64,000 nucleotides of DNA from Coniferiporia sulphurascens (lineage: Eukaryota > Basidiomycota > Agaricomycetes > Hymenochaetales > Hymenochaetaceae): contig NBBA01000022.1 in NCBI GenBank assembly GCA_002794785.1, forward strand, positions 124,001 through 188,000, given 5' to 3'. This document shows positions 10,383-24,978 of the stretch, one piece after another. Under the pieces are notes generated by a model. The model was given only the letters and a program-made list of their open reading frames with translations, made no database searches and was not told where the DNA came from. The stretch's first letter is position 1; each line of letters starts with the position of its first letter. Made by a program: the position numbers and the translations under genes.

Positions 10383-13300
10383 CTACTGCTGATGGACAGA
10401 CTGTGTATCGGCGGCCGCAGCCATCACCTCTCCAATCGCTGCTGACTGCGTCTGTGCGTGGGAATATGTCCTGCGAACCCGACCCGTCCCACGCCGTTCT
10501 GAGGGTGGTACGTCTGCCGTCATCTCTGGTTGAGAGAGCATTTCAAGAGAAGGCGATGGAGGCGGCGACGATAACTTATCCCATTCATCGAGCAATAGTT
10601 GTCCTATGGCCGATTCGAGTTCTGTCCCGTCACGAGAGACCTTCACCTCACGCTCGTGGTTCCATGGATTTCGCAGATGTCGCGTATGGTGAAATGGCAG
10701 TTTGTCCACACGTAGCCATTGCACTTTGAAAGGAGTGCCCCACTGTGCGGGTACCTCACTATCGGCGGCAATACCGCTCGTGTTCACGCCAATACGCTGG
10801 CTACCGGAGCTTGCCCTCTCGGGTTCGACGTCCCTGATGTTCGGTGCAAACAGGGGTACAGAACGTGATCCTGCGGTCTGTAAAACTCTGCGGGCGGTGG
10901 CCACAGGCTTGTATACTGTGTCCCTGCGTTTTACATGGTCCATGTCTTCCTTTGCGTCCTCGGAGCCTGGACCAAGTGCCAACTGTTTTGACACTGCATC
11001 CGCCAAACTTCCGGAGTCGAGATTCGACGAGGTAGTGCCCAGGGGTGCCCAGCGCAGATCGGCCACTCCCACGCTTGCTGCGGCAGGCTCCGTACGCGGG
11101 TCCGTGACGCGACGTTGAGGGCCTACCTCTGCCGGAGCAGAAACATGACCTCGAGAACGAATTGGCGGACGAGTACCCGCAGGAGGAGGTGGAAGGTTAT
11201 CTCCAATACGGTCAGGTTCTTTAACCAAAGCCCTAGCACTATCTTTCTGACTCTCGCTGTCTTCATGGCGTCGCTGCTCACGCGGCGTGATTGGTTTGGG
11301 CGAATCTTCCGCAAGACGATCTTCGCCCGGGGGGAACATAAAGTACGAACGACCATCAGCGTTATCTCCAGATTTTGGGGAGTCGCTGCCTTCGTATTCC
11401 TCGGGAATCGTCTCGCTAGCCTGAGAGCCCCTCCCCACTGCCGAAGAAAGAGAAGTGGCCGGTGAATGGGAATGCTGTGAATCTCCACGATGTGCCCATG
11501 AAATGCGCTCCTCCGTCCTCTCAATGGGACCCGACATCCTGTTTTTATTCTACGTTAGAAAAAAAAAGTCTCAGAAGAATAGAGAGAATATGGCTAACCG
11601 AGCGTATCCGTAAAACTCGCCGCTTTTGTTCACACCGAAGATGAGGATAACCTCCGTGCTCGAGCGGTACGCCTGGTTCAGCACTTCCTCATTGTGTGGC
11701 TGTGTTGCCCACAACCCCCGCTGAACACTCAAATCTAGGTCATACTGAATGCAGATTAACATAATTATTACACCACGCAAAAGGTAAGAAAACTGATAGG
11801 CGTGCCCACCTGTGTAAGCGACTTGAGAATAAAGTAGCGCTTCGGAAAGTGGCGCGTGAGGAAGCTCGACGTTGTGCTGCCCGAACTACTTGAGTGATGC
11901 GGAGGCGAACGCCCCTGTTCGACCGACTCCAACTGTGAAGACCTGTTATCGGCATTGTCGACCGATGTCGGAGTAGCAGGCGGATTCTCTTGTTCCGGCA
12001 TACTCTCCTTCAACTCTCGCTTCCTCTCCATTTCTCGCACCCTTTGTTCCTTAATCCACTTCACATGCATCCCTATCCCGCGCTGCCCGCCCACACCAGC
12101 GCGCAAACCCTCCTCCTTCCCACGCACCCTGCACACGAGGCGGGGACAACGGGGATCGTCCAGACGTAGTGAAACTCCATTAAAGCTCGCGACGGCAGCA
12201 TGCAAATGATTTTCAAGCACGTAATTCACAAATGCGCAGTTCGATCGCGCAATGAGGAACACGCTTGTAACGCCGTTCGCGTTCGTCGTGGCAACAGAAT
12301 CCGTCCCAGATGAGTTGTCTGCTGGTGAGAGGAGGGCCGTAGACAGAATATGCTGCTGAGTCTGTTGTACCGGCACAGGCGAAGTGACAAATGGCTGCTG
12401 GTTCTGGGTGAAGAAGCGCCATAGCTCGCCGTGTGTCGCGTCACTGGGGACATTCCCAACCCACATAACCCACTCCGAGCGCTGGGCAGGCGGGTTCGGA
12501 TGATATGCGCGTTTCCGACCCGGGCCCTGTCCGCCCCGTTTTGATTGTAGCTGCGACTGCTGTCCGCGCTCGTCCGCAGACTCGCTAGGAGAAAGGGGCG
12601 ATAATGCAACACGAGAAGCCGTTGCTTCCGGCCTATCACTGCCTCCACTACCTCCACTTATGAGTTGCGGTGCCCTTGAGTCGGACCTGACCCCCGCACC
12701 TGCGCTCGGCCCCGCCCCTGCATTCATACCGACTTCCGCTCCGGCCTTGCTTCCCAAACCTAATCCAGTGCCTGAGTTTGACGATGGAAACGTCGAGAGT
12801 CGGGCGGCACCATGCGTAGAAGGGGGCGGAGGCGGGAAAGGAAAAGCCGTTCCCAAGCCCGGGTTCCCGGTTGCTGGATTGCCGTACGCGTCGAGAAAGT
12901 ACATGCCCTGGTACGGTCCAGTGGTAGGCGGAGTCCCAGAAGGGGGGTAAAACCACCACGACAGCGAGCCCCGGGCAACCGCAATGTCATCGGGGGAAGA
13001 CGGGGGAGCCGCTAGGTAAGCGTACGGAGGCTGGTACTGGGACTGTTGAACGTGCTGATGTGGTTGAAAAGGGCTTGTGAATGACGTATGCGGATGAGCG
13101 AACTGATGTGTTGCACTAAGCGACGGGTGGAAGTTAAACGCGGAGAACGGTGGCTGCTGCGTGTATGGAGAGCCTGCCGCCGGGCTGAGGCTGGCGTCGT
13201 AATCGTACGTGATCGCAGCGGCAGGCGTTTGGTCAGACGGCATAATTGTGTGGACAGGCGAGGGCGCGAACGGCACAGGCGCGTAGACCGGCGACTGGCT

Positions 13301-13708
13301 ATGACCATGGCCCCCTGTGTAAAAATCGGGCTGGGAGTGTGCGTGGGTGCGTAGGCCTGGGTGGTGAAGAGGAGGTGGGTAGGTGTACCGAGGTTGCTGC
13401 GGTGTAAACAAGGAAGATCCAGGCGGCGTAGGCACAGCGTATTGTCCCACAAAGCCGGCAGCACGTTGGTGCGTCTGCGTGTACGGGGGCGTGTCAGCGC
13501 TCGAAATGGAAGGGGGATTTCGATAACTGTTTTCGGATGACAGTGACGCGGCTGGGTGGAATTGTTGCTGCTGAGGCGGATGCGGCGGAAGGGATGGCGT
13601 GGTGTAAATTTGCCGGACATTTTGTTGTTGCTGCTGTTGCTGTCTGCGCGAGCCTCCTGGGCGTGCCTGGCTGGATGGGGGGCCTGGAGGCTGGGAAGGG
13701 GGAGGCAT
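10383..13708 (-). CDS. RRM + YTH domain m6A-RNA reader
   Basis: A probable reader of N6-methyladenosine in mRNA, 1066 residues. Three exons: 13708-11810, 11744-11599 and 11538-10383 (3201 nt in all). The first about 400 residues are Pro/Gln/Ser-rich and disordered. A divergent RRM follows (EWVMWVGNVPSDATHGELWR ... NCAFVNYVLENHLHAAVASF). The YTH domain begins RYFILKSLTQ at the end of exon 1. It continues in exon 2 (YDLDLSVQRGLWATQPHNEE, containing the likely first cage Trp, then VILIFGVNKSGEFYGYAR). After an insertion of about 240 residues, exon 3 resumes the fold (WGTPFKVQWLRVDKLPF, HHTRHLRNPWN, EVKVSRDGTELE). RRM plus YTH is a known fungal arrangement. The split of the domain by a long acidic, disordered loop is unusual. 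Confidence 0.9.
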
Positions 13709-14139
13709 TTCGTCGTGAGTGGCTGGACTTAGCGGGTTTTGCCTGGGGGTTGAAGTATGGGACGGCGTGTGCCTCGAGTTTGTCGGAAGGAAGGTGTCAT
13801 AAACGCCTGTTTACACAGGGCGAGTGAGCGACAGTGAAACGGTGATAATTATTTGGAAGTCGTACCGGTATTGGCTGATCGTTGAGTTTGAATGGGGGGT
13901 GTGTCTAAGCAAGATATAATTAATACTTAATAGTGTGCATGTTTACGCCCGTACGATGAGTGACATGGGCTCAGACGGGCGACAGAAAACGAAAGGCAAG
14001 GGGAGGGGTGAAACAAAGTTTTTAAAAAAAGAAAAAGGACGATGAAAGATCAAGAAAGGTTGCGTTGGTCTCGACCCGTATGCGCGCATGAAATATAATA
14101 TATGAGAGATTAAAGTACCATATACGTGGATATTATAAT

Positions 14140-14879
14140 ACCATATATAGAAGGTTTGGGTACCTACCTAAAAGATCGGCACGGGTCACGCGCATTTCAG
14201 TCACACTCGCGACGGAAAGCTTTGTGGGCGACAATTTCAGGTGCGCGTCGGGGCTCGTGGCGCGCGACTGGGTCGGAGTGAAATCGTCGCTTTCACCGGT
14301 CAACATGGTTTGTCGTGTTTCCAACGACAACGGACCTTTTAATCCACCCCTATGTGTGGCCTGAGCATATCCATTCATAGCTAAGACGCGGACTTGAAAG
14401 TTGACCGATGCAGTGGAGAAGCAAGATACCGGGGTCGCAGGTTGTGCGTACGTTATGTTCACGGAGAAGGCGCGACGTGGAGGTTGCGGTGCAATGTGCT
14501 GGGTTGGTAGTATGCTCGATAGCAGTCGACGCCGGAGGAGAGACGCGCCTATGGGGCTGGTTACGAGTATGTGGGGCTAGTTCGTCCGTGTACTCGGTCC
14601 TCACCACCGGTGGACAAACTCCAGACCTTTAAAGAAGAAACGTACGCGTCTGTATACGTGAGTGGATAGAATAGCGGGCGTGCCCCAGGGTCCGTAAGAC
14701 GCGCCGGGATTGTTCTCGAAGAATTGAGACGCTGTACTAGATATTGTTCTGCCGGGGACAGAGCGGTGACGACAAGCGGGAATGGTAGGAGCGACGGCAG
14801 GTCGTACGGAGCACACAGAGTCAACGGGATCCATGGCTGTCCGCGATGATATTTGAGATGGACCGCAGTGCGAAGCCAT
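14140..14879 (-). CDS. Possible hypothetical gene
   Basis: A weak call. One minus-strand frame starts at an ATG at 14879 (MASHCGPSQISSRTAMD) and runs about 90 codons. A second open frame of about 110 codons (starting near 14462) ends at a good donor, GTAGGT, at about 14163, and is preceded by plausible acceptors near 14550. It is Ser/Thr-rich with no domain. A spliced gene whose 3' end lies towards 13.9-14.1 kb would explain both. I could not find a convincing last exon, so borders are uncertain. Confidence 0.25.
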
Positions 14880-14959
14880 GGCACTCCAACGACGGCTGTG
14901 GCGGCACGCGAACGCGGTACCCGTCGATGACGTCGGATTTCCTTTCTAAGCACTGGTTT

Positions 14960-17542
14960 TTGAGGTCACATACTTCGACATCATGTCGATCTTCCCTTCC
15001 TCTTTTGGTAATTAAGCCTTATTTTGTCGTTATTAATACTGTTTATTTTACCCATCCGCCTCCTGAACCTTCCGCCTGCCCCTGTCGTACTCGCCGTTTG
15101 ACCTTGACGCAATGTAGACCGCCACAACTCCGCTCAAATGCAAAAAATTAGCGTCTTACCGATTGGAAACGTGGAACTCGACACCCAGCACCACAACATC
15201 ACGTCATCTTCTCAACTCCACAGTTGGCCCCGTGGTCAACACGTGAATGCCCGTGTTCCGCGGATCGGAGATATTAGGCCAATGATTTGCGCCAAGATTT
15301 GCGCAGCGGATACACCACCCGCCCTGGTTAGTACACTTTGTGCATCTCAGTCATTGCATCGCCCGATGTAAATTCTGGACTCCTGCCCGTAAGCGATAAG
15401 CGCGGCCCCCTATCGGTAACTTAATTCACGCATTAAACTTTCTCCGTCCTCTGCCTTCGTAAGCTCCACGTCCAATTATCACCCGGTAGATTCCCATGCT
15501 GTGTATAAGGATAGGGAGTTTTCTTCCGTCCTTTAGATTCATAAATATCGCTGCATAAATTTGCAATGAAGTCGTACAAGTTTCAGGGTGCCCATCGAGC
15601 CCCACAGATGATCAAGACTGGCTGTCTTATGCCCGAACTGCTGTGCTCTTCAGCGCATCCGAACGGGTTTACGTGAGCAATCCGTCGGTCTCTTTCCGTC
15701 CTACTCATCCCTTTTTGCTCTTCTTCGCACCCTCTAATGAACCGATAACGGAATCCGCTTAGAAGCAGGGCAAGTAATTCGTGCCCATTATTCGCGCGAG
15801 ACATAGGCCAACCCCTTTCCGACAGATATAACTACACATGCGTATACGGGTGGCGAAATTAAACGATTTTGACAAATAAACGAGGACACGAAGGGTATCG
15901 AGCAATACCGCTCGCGTCCGTAGCGATCGGTGTCATGGAAGGGTGTTGTATTTAAGTCCACCGATCATCCCCAGCACCCAGTAGGTTGGCTGAACTAAAC
16001 AACTTCGGCTTTCTACCGTACTTCGCGCAAGACATTGGTTATGCAAGACGCGTAAGCGGCAAATAGCATTATAATATGTCCCCCAAATCGTGTGGCCCGG
16101 GGCTCGGCAGATGTTAGCACTATCCTCAGACCCTCAGTCGATCACAGTGGCGCATCGGTTGTTGTACACGTCGAAGGAGGGGTTGTGAAGATGGTGCCGT
16201 GTTATAGTGAAACCCCAATCTTCCCTACTCTTCTCCACTCTGAATTCCGGATCCAACGCGTACGGCATCCCGCATACACGGAAGCACTTCTCCTATCGCC
16301 AGTTGGTGCAACTCAATATGGTGGATTCACTCGAAATGCGTGTAGAACCCGCAATTGATGCATCAGACACACCATTTACGTAGCCGAAAGGCACACCAGC
16401 ATGTGTGGATGGTAACCACACTGAGTTCCACACACGTAATATGACTTGCAAGAAGCCACTTCTGCCGCGAGTGCGTCAGCAATAGACGAGATGGAAGGCG
16501 CTTAAAGTGATGAATTATTAACGACGCCGGCGGGACAATGCCGATTCCCGTTCTCAATCGCAAATCCGGCGAGACGAACGGCCCGGTCGGGTCTTATAAT
16601 TCTTCGAATTAAATATGAACGCGGGGGGATGCAAAACTGGAGGTCGTCGCGCGTACTAGTCCGAGATTGAAGGCCAAATCGTGCAATAAACACGCTGGTG
16701 CAACCCTGGCACGGGGAGGCCGCTATTCACAATTAAGTAGGGAAGGAGAAGTGCGGCCGCGGCGTCCTATGCAAGTGGTGGGCAAGTTGTAAGACCCTAA
16801 TCACGGCAGCCACAGCAACCATTCAAGCGTGAGCGGCCTATCCGACAGGTGGTGTACCGTTATAGGGGGTTTGACTACATTAATGTGCGCGTCAAAACGT
16901 CGTAACAATACAAATGGGAGTCCGCTCAATACATATATTGGTCTCTAAATAGCTCACCTTTCTGGGGGAGGCTGGAAAAGAAGCCGGGGTTTTCGGGGAA
17001 TTGTGCTACACTAAGCGTATTCGGCAAATGTTGGCGTCCGGACTCGGGGCTCGGGAAGGAATCGAGGAGTGGGTTTCTTTTGCCGGAGGCTGTTTCCGGG
17101 CCGGAAAGCCGAAAGTGTAGATGCATCTTCCCGCGCGATATACCATTCCCACGCCGCGAGCTTACAACGGAAATTGAATGTACATGTATCAACTAAGACA
17201 AAAATCCAGGCATGTATTACTACAGGTACTCGCTGATCCTGGTACCGACATCCATCGTTCGACAGTGGTCTTTTTCAGATTCTGCAAATTTTATCCGTAT
17301 GGTGTGCCTACCAGGGGTCTCCGCTTGTTTATACCGATTCTATCTGCTGGCACAAGCACACCTAACCGTTGTCCTCGTGATTGCATGCCAACACTTCCGT
17401 CCCGGTCTCGAGTACACCAACGGCCCGCTCTACTTATTCGATGTTCGAGGATGTAGCTACATAAAGCAGCAAGTTGGATCTGACCAGACAGCAGGCATCC
17501 CTATAACCTTGGGCCTCTTTGATCTTACACTAGCCGAGAGCC
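14960..17542. other. 2.6-kb gene-poor interval
   Basis: All frames on both strands are short (under about 100 codons), change strand often and match nothing I recognise. I found no terminal inverted repeats, tRNA B-box or rRNA sequence. The right end must contain the promoter of the pectinesterase gene. Confidence 0.5.
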
Positions 17543-19485
17543 ATGACGCTTATCCTGGGGCATTTGTTTGTTTTTGCCCTCTGCTACGCATCTGGCACCC
17601 TTGCGCTTTCGCCGACTTTCTTGGGTTGTCAGCTCCAGAAGGCACATTTTGAATCCCCCTTGCTCGGATGCCCGCCGGAAACTATCTTCGTATCGCCGAC
17701 GGACTCAAGGGCCGATTTCAAACAAGTTCAAGATGCCATTCTGTCATTGTGCGTAAGAAGAAACAAACACTCTGTTATTTGGGATAGAACCAGGTTGCTT
17801 GTAACCGCATGGCACGTGCCAAATTTTGCTCTAGAAGTAAGAGGACATAGGAAATGAAATTGGTCTTGAAATTGGTCTTCGCAAAGTGGAATACGTCTTG
17901 TGGGTTGGCGTATCGATTGCTATGCCATTACCCGGCTGTGCAGAGGCAAAGATCGTTGCAAGTATGCCACGTGGGAAAATATCTTGACTATTTTGGCCTG
18001 CCTTCATTTTCGCAATTTAATCACTAAAACTAATTCTAGGCCAGAAAAAGGACAAGCAGTCATCCTCATCGGCGAGGGTGAATATCATGAGACGGTCAAC
18101 GTAACACGATCCGGCCCATTGACCCTATTGGCAAGTCCGCCTTTCTTTCCGCACTCGCACCGAGGCTTATTCTTCGAAAAGGGTCAATTGAATTTCAGCG
18201 CGCTTTCCCCCTCCTCAAATGCACCTACACGCAACCTCGTCCAAATCTGGAATAACGCGTTCGTGCAGACGGGAATGGATGACGCTCAATCGGCGGTGTT
18301 ACTTGTCGCGCCATCTTTCAATGCGTCGCTCATTGGTGCGGGTCCAACTGGTGCACCCCTTCAGCCGCTTTTCGGGAACACGGACTTCAAGGCTTACAAC
18401 ATCGATTTTCAGAACCGCGCCGTATGTAATCCTTCTTTTCTCTCCCTCATTTACCGGGTTTTCATTACTCCTGTCGGGCGCTGTACAGGCAAATTTCTCT
18501 ATATCCCAGGCCCTTGTCACGGATATTTCTTACGCGAATGCATCATTCTACGGATGCACGTTCGCTAGCTACCAAGACACATGGTACACCGGTAGGAATG
18601 CAAGTACCTACGTTGTCGATAGCGTCATCTTCGGACAGACAGATTGTACGTCTAGCTTCTTTTTTATCGAATAGCCCTCGCTTCAAACCGAAACCGTCTC
18701 CTAGACCTATTTGGCTTTGGCACCGCGTGAGTTCCGCCTTCGGTAATTTCACCGGCCACCGTTCACACTAAATTGTGGCACTCTTCCATCCGGGTAGCTG
18801 GTTTGAGAACATCACGCTGGCGAACAGGGCATGTGGGGGCGGAATCGTCGCTTGGAAGGGTACGAACCTTACAGACGCTCCGGGGAACAGGTACGGCGCG
18901 TACATTAGCGACTCGAGCATCATCCGGGCAAGTTTTTTTTTTTCGGCGTAAGAATGAAGCGACTGTATACTGATGACCGGGGAATGCAGTCTCCGGATGC
19001 GAATGCCACGCTAGACATCTCGGGAGATTGCTTCCTTGGTCCGCTGGTGCCTATTTTTTAGTACCGCCGATTGTTTGTTGACAGCCGTAACAGGACGCCC
19101 ATGGAACGATCTTGCGACGACAGTCTTCCTCCGGACTTTTATGGACGATAGTATCGAACCCGTCGGCTGGAGGCCTTTCGATACTCCCGGGTAACACATA
19201 GACACACATTTTCTTTTCAGCTTCACTGACATGACATTTGCACTTTCCACGACAGGACGATCGCGAACACTACTTTCTACGCCGAATATGACAATTTTGG
19301 TACGGCAAATCTGCTCCGGATAGTTCGAAGTCCTATTAATAAATGCGAATTGACAAGGTCCTGGAGCGAACACGTCGCAGCGTGTCTCCGACCACTTACT
19401 GACGAACGCCGAAGCGGCAAATTTCACGATCGAAGAAGTCTTCTTGGAAACTCCCCGTTGGATTGACTTCACCTACTACCACTAG
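17543..19485 (+). CDS. Secreted pectin methylesterase (CE8)
   Basis: Hydrolyses methyl esters of homogalacturonan in plant cell walls; probably secreted. It encodes 387 residues in ten exons: 17543-17748, 18040-18130, 18182-18421, 18489-18645, 18705-18726, 18798-18927, 18990-19038, 19094-19190, 19256-19299 and 19358-19485 (1164 nt). The N-terminus is a signal peptide (MTLILGHLFVFALCYASG). CE8 motifs appear in order: GEGEYHETVNV, FYGCTFASYQDTWYTG with the catalytic-region Gln-Asp, GQTDYLFGFGTAWFEN with the second Asp, and CFLGRPWNDL with the Arg-Pro-Trp block. The protein ends PRWIDFTYYH. Two introns use GC-AG borders and exon 5 is only 22 nt. All key motifs are intact, so the enzyme is probably active. 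Confidence 0.92.
18131..18181 (+). other. GC-AG intron (51 bp) in the pectinesterase gene
   Basis: The donor is GCAAGT after TTG and the acceptor is AAAAG before GGT. Removing it joins GPLTLL to GQLNFS, the form expected of CE8 enzymes. The intron is in frame and has no stop, so retention would add 17 residues. Confidence 0.65.
18928..18989 (+). other. Second GC-AG intron (62 bp) in the pectinesterase gene
   Basis: The donor is GCAAGT, followed by a T-rich run. The branch-like TACTGATGAC is about 22 bp before the acceptor GCAG. No GT donor nearby keeps the frame that joins SSIIR to SPDANATLDI. Confidence 0.75.
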
Positions 19486-19807
19486 TTCCGGTCCTGCACA
19501 AAAAAATGCTTCCAATCCGCCAACAGTATTTTTAAGATCAAGAATTAGTCTAACAACAAGAGTTTCCATTTGCCCTTTCTTCCAAAACTTGTTTAGTGGT
19601 ACACAAAGAATTCGTACAATAATGAGTCGTCTTGGTTCGTGCGAGCAGGTGAAGGCTGGGGGAATGAGCGAAATGCATGAATGGTGTTGCGGCTAGGACA
19701 AAGTAAATGTGCACAAAAATGGAAGCGATGAGGGAAAAGAGTTCATGTTGTGGTCCCTTAAGCATGTATAAAAGTACAACTCCGAGTCGTGGAGTAAATA
19801 GTAACTT

Positions 19808-21552
19808 TTAAGCACGCATACTCCTCCAAGCGCTTTGCATGGCGATACGCTTAGCCTAAGATGTCCATGCACAGACTTAGTTCTCATCCGGAATAAGTAA
19901 CACAGAGCGTACCTGATCGAGTGTGATCGAGTCTTCTCTCAGTTCAACCTTCTGTCGCCCGCCTAAGATGCCACCGCTGTCGTCGTCTTCATCGTCATCG
20001 TCGTCTGCAAAAGAGGTTGCACTATTCCCGTTGCGCATCCCCCCGAACGCCGCCTTGCCACCCGCAAGAGAGAATGGCGAAGATTGTACGGCAGTACCGA
20101 ATACGCTTGCATTAGCTGGCGCACTAAAAGCACCAAAATCAGAGACAACTTTGCGTTGAGGCGACGTGCTTGCGCGGGGCGGAGACGAGGGCGAAAAGGA
20201 CGATGTTATGCTCGGTTTTGCATCCGGCGACCGAGACGGCAAGTACGGTGTGTAAGAGTATGCCGATTGTAGTCGGGCTGCGAGGTATTTTTCCGTAAAG
20301 CGCGATCCGCGTACCTGTCCAGTAATACTTCTTTAGTTCTCATACTCTCTTACATAAAAAGGTTTACTTACTTTCTTTAGATGCGGGCGCGCTTCCCGAA
20401 GCGACGGCGCATTCATAAAGACTTGCACGTTGTGCCGAGCCTCATCGCTGTCGCGGTAGATGCTTTCTATCACCACCTTTTTCGTGCTTTCATTCCTAAG
20501 GAGCAGCCGTTCGTGAAGCTCGCGCGCCACGTCGTCCACGCTCTCGTTTGCGCCGAGAATACGCGATGCGACGGCTTGGCCAACCTCGCGAATTAACCGT
20601 TCCATGTCGAGGTTTTCGAGTACGCTCCCAACGATAGCATGAGATAGCAAGTCCGCGGTCGTCAGCGGAAGCATAAGGCCAGATGTTATGTCTGTCATTG
20701 CTTGGAAGAAATCAGTGGCATACTGTATATCGATTAATTGGTCAGAACGATATGTGGCGCATGTATGCGGATACACTCACGGAATAACCGCTGAGTGCTG
20801 GCTCGCAAGCTACAAAAAACTGGATAGACAATGTGATAAGATTGGAAGCAACAAAAGAAACTACCGATAAATATTAATTTACCAAAGTAATCCCGCGCGA
20901 AGCCATTTCGCGCGCAATCAGTAACGGATCATGTCCGTCCGGCGAGCCGTCATCGAAACCTGAAGCAGAATTGAAAAATGTAAAGCAAGCAGCGCTTTTT
21001 ATATGCTTACCATCACCATACTCGCCAATTCCATGAGGTGGGGCGTCAGCGATGAGGACCACCATCTTGCTTGCGTGCTCCCGCCAGTCCATCGTCAAAG
21101 CTTGGTACAGGCCTGCGGTCACTGCCTCCGGACCATCGCCACCACCCGTAGCATACAGCGACGACAGTTCCTGACGGACCTTTGAGATATCGGACGTGAA
21201 ACCAAAATTCTTGTAGACCCAGGTATGGTCTTGCGGCGGGTGATCACGGTATGCGACGAGTCCGACGCGCATGTCCTCGGGCTCCTGCAGTCTTCCTGAA
21301 TGAAATATGTGCCCACAAATCTCTTCAATATTCCGCGTCGCTGAGGAGATATAGCTGCCTTGACTACCCGTACAATCCTGTACAAACACGAGATCGCTGG
21401 AGACCACAATTAAATCAGTGTTGACTGAGGATATTGGGACGCCTAGATACTCACAGTAACTTGCGGGTAGGGTCATAGGACTGATGCGAAGATTGAGCAA
21501 CTCCCTGCGCTACCGGGGTAGGGTCGAAAGTCATTCCACTGTCTTCGTCCAT
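19808..21552 (-). CDS. VWA-domain protein (VwkA-like)
   Basis: Contains a von Willebrand factor A domain like that of Dictyostelium VwkA and related fungal proteins, but no alpha-kinase domain. The role is unknown. Seven exons: 21552-21455, 21396-21011, 20959-20883, 20819-20781, 20722-20372, 20314-19913 and 19855-19808. Lengths sum to whole codons (1401 nt, 466 residues). The MIDAS motif is DCTGS, in DLVFVQDCTGSQGSY. Other domain strands are MRVGLVAYRDHPPQD, TGGGDGPEAV and MVVLIADAPPHG. The sequence then runs ITLFFVACEPALSGY into YATDFFQAMTDITSGLMLPL. The C-terminal part is Ser/Pro-rich with an acidic Asp run. The last exon encodes AKRIAMQSAWRSMRA and the stop. The cofactor-binding residues look intact. 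Confidence 0.85.
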
Positions 21553-21946
21553 GGATGCTTTGAATGGATGTTTCCACTGTCTGTAAGGAGGGTCACCCAA
21601 ATTGTCAAGAGATTTCCAAGTATTTCACGCTGCTGATGTTGTACACGTCGGGCTCGCTGCAAGAAATGGCGTACAAAAACTCAATCGATGGTGGTGGTCG
21701 CAGTGTAAGAGGGCTAATTAGTGATGACTTGCATGCATGCACGACACACGAGGGGGCGAGCCAGTCACAGGACGAAGTCACGATCGCCTGAGGTCATCGC
21801 GCTTCGCCTTAATTGGCAATTAATGCTGATGATATACATAGTTGAACAGCAAAGATAAAACCATGGTCCGCTCGTCCATTCGCTTGCTGTTAGCTTAATT
21901 CGTAATGTGTAGTGTAGGAATAGCGTGCCCGAGAGTCAGATTGAAA
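21553..21946. other. Intergenic region, VWA gene to GEM1 3' end
   Basis: About 390 bp containing the promoter of the VWA gene (minus) and the 3' end of GEM1. No gene is seen. Confidence 0.5.
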
Positions 21947-24593
<2,647 letters not shown>

Positions 24594-24978
24594 TGACTTC
24601 GCTTTGTGGCCGTCGGTGGGTGACAGAAGCGTCAGTAGTAGCTGCGGGTGCGGTATGTCAGTTGAGCAGTTTAGACCCGAACTAATTACGTGTATATAGA
24701 TCACGTGCGTGCTGGCCGACGGCGCCTGCTGTAACGCGTGTTTTGACTCGTCGCGCCGCTCTGAGGCTCCTTGTTTCTTTTTCGTGCCACCACAAAGACC
24801 GCTTTGACACTATCAACGATAAATGACTGCTCGCGCCTGAGGCGACACGGTCCGTCGGACCTAGTCCCTGAGTCGACTTCCCTCGCGCATCAATTTCTTA
24901 GCATCCGTGCTCCAAAGAAATCTACTGACATCGAAGCCGACGCACAACCTCTGGTTTACCTTCCTTCTTTGAAAGAAG
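24594..24978. promoter_or_regulatory. Divergent GEM1/GCN2 promoter region
   Basis: A 385-bp space between the two start codons, facing apart. It must hold both promoters. I see no clear TATA box. Confidence 0.55.

Noticed and set aside
10702..11118. Plus-strand frames opposite the YTH gene
   Set aside because: Antisense shadows of exon 3, without domains or splice partners.
12660..12950. Plus-strand Pro/Ala/Gly-rich frame
   Set aside because: Complement of the low-complexity N-terminal part of the YTH gene.
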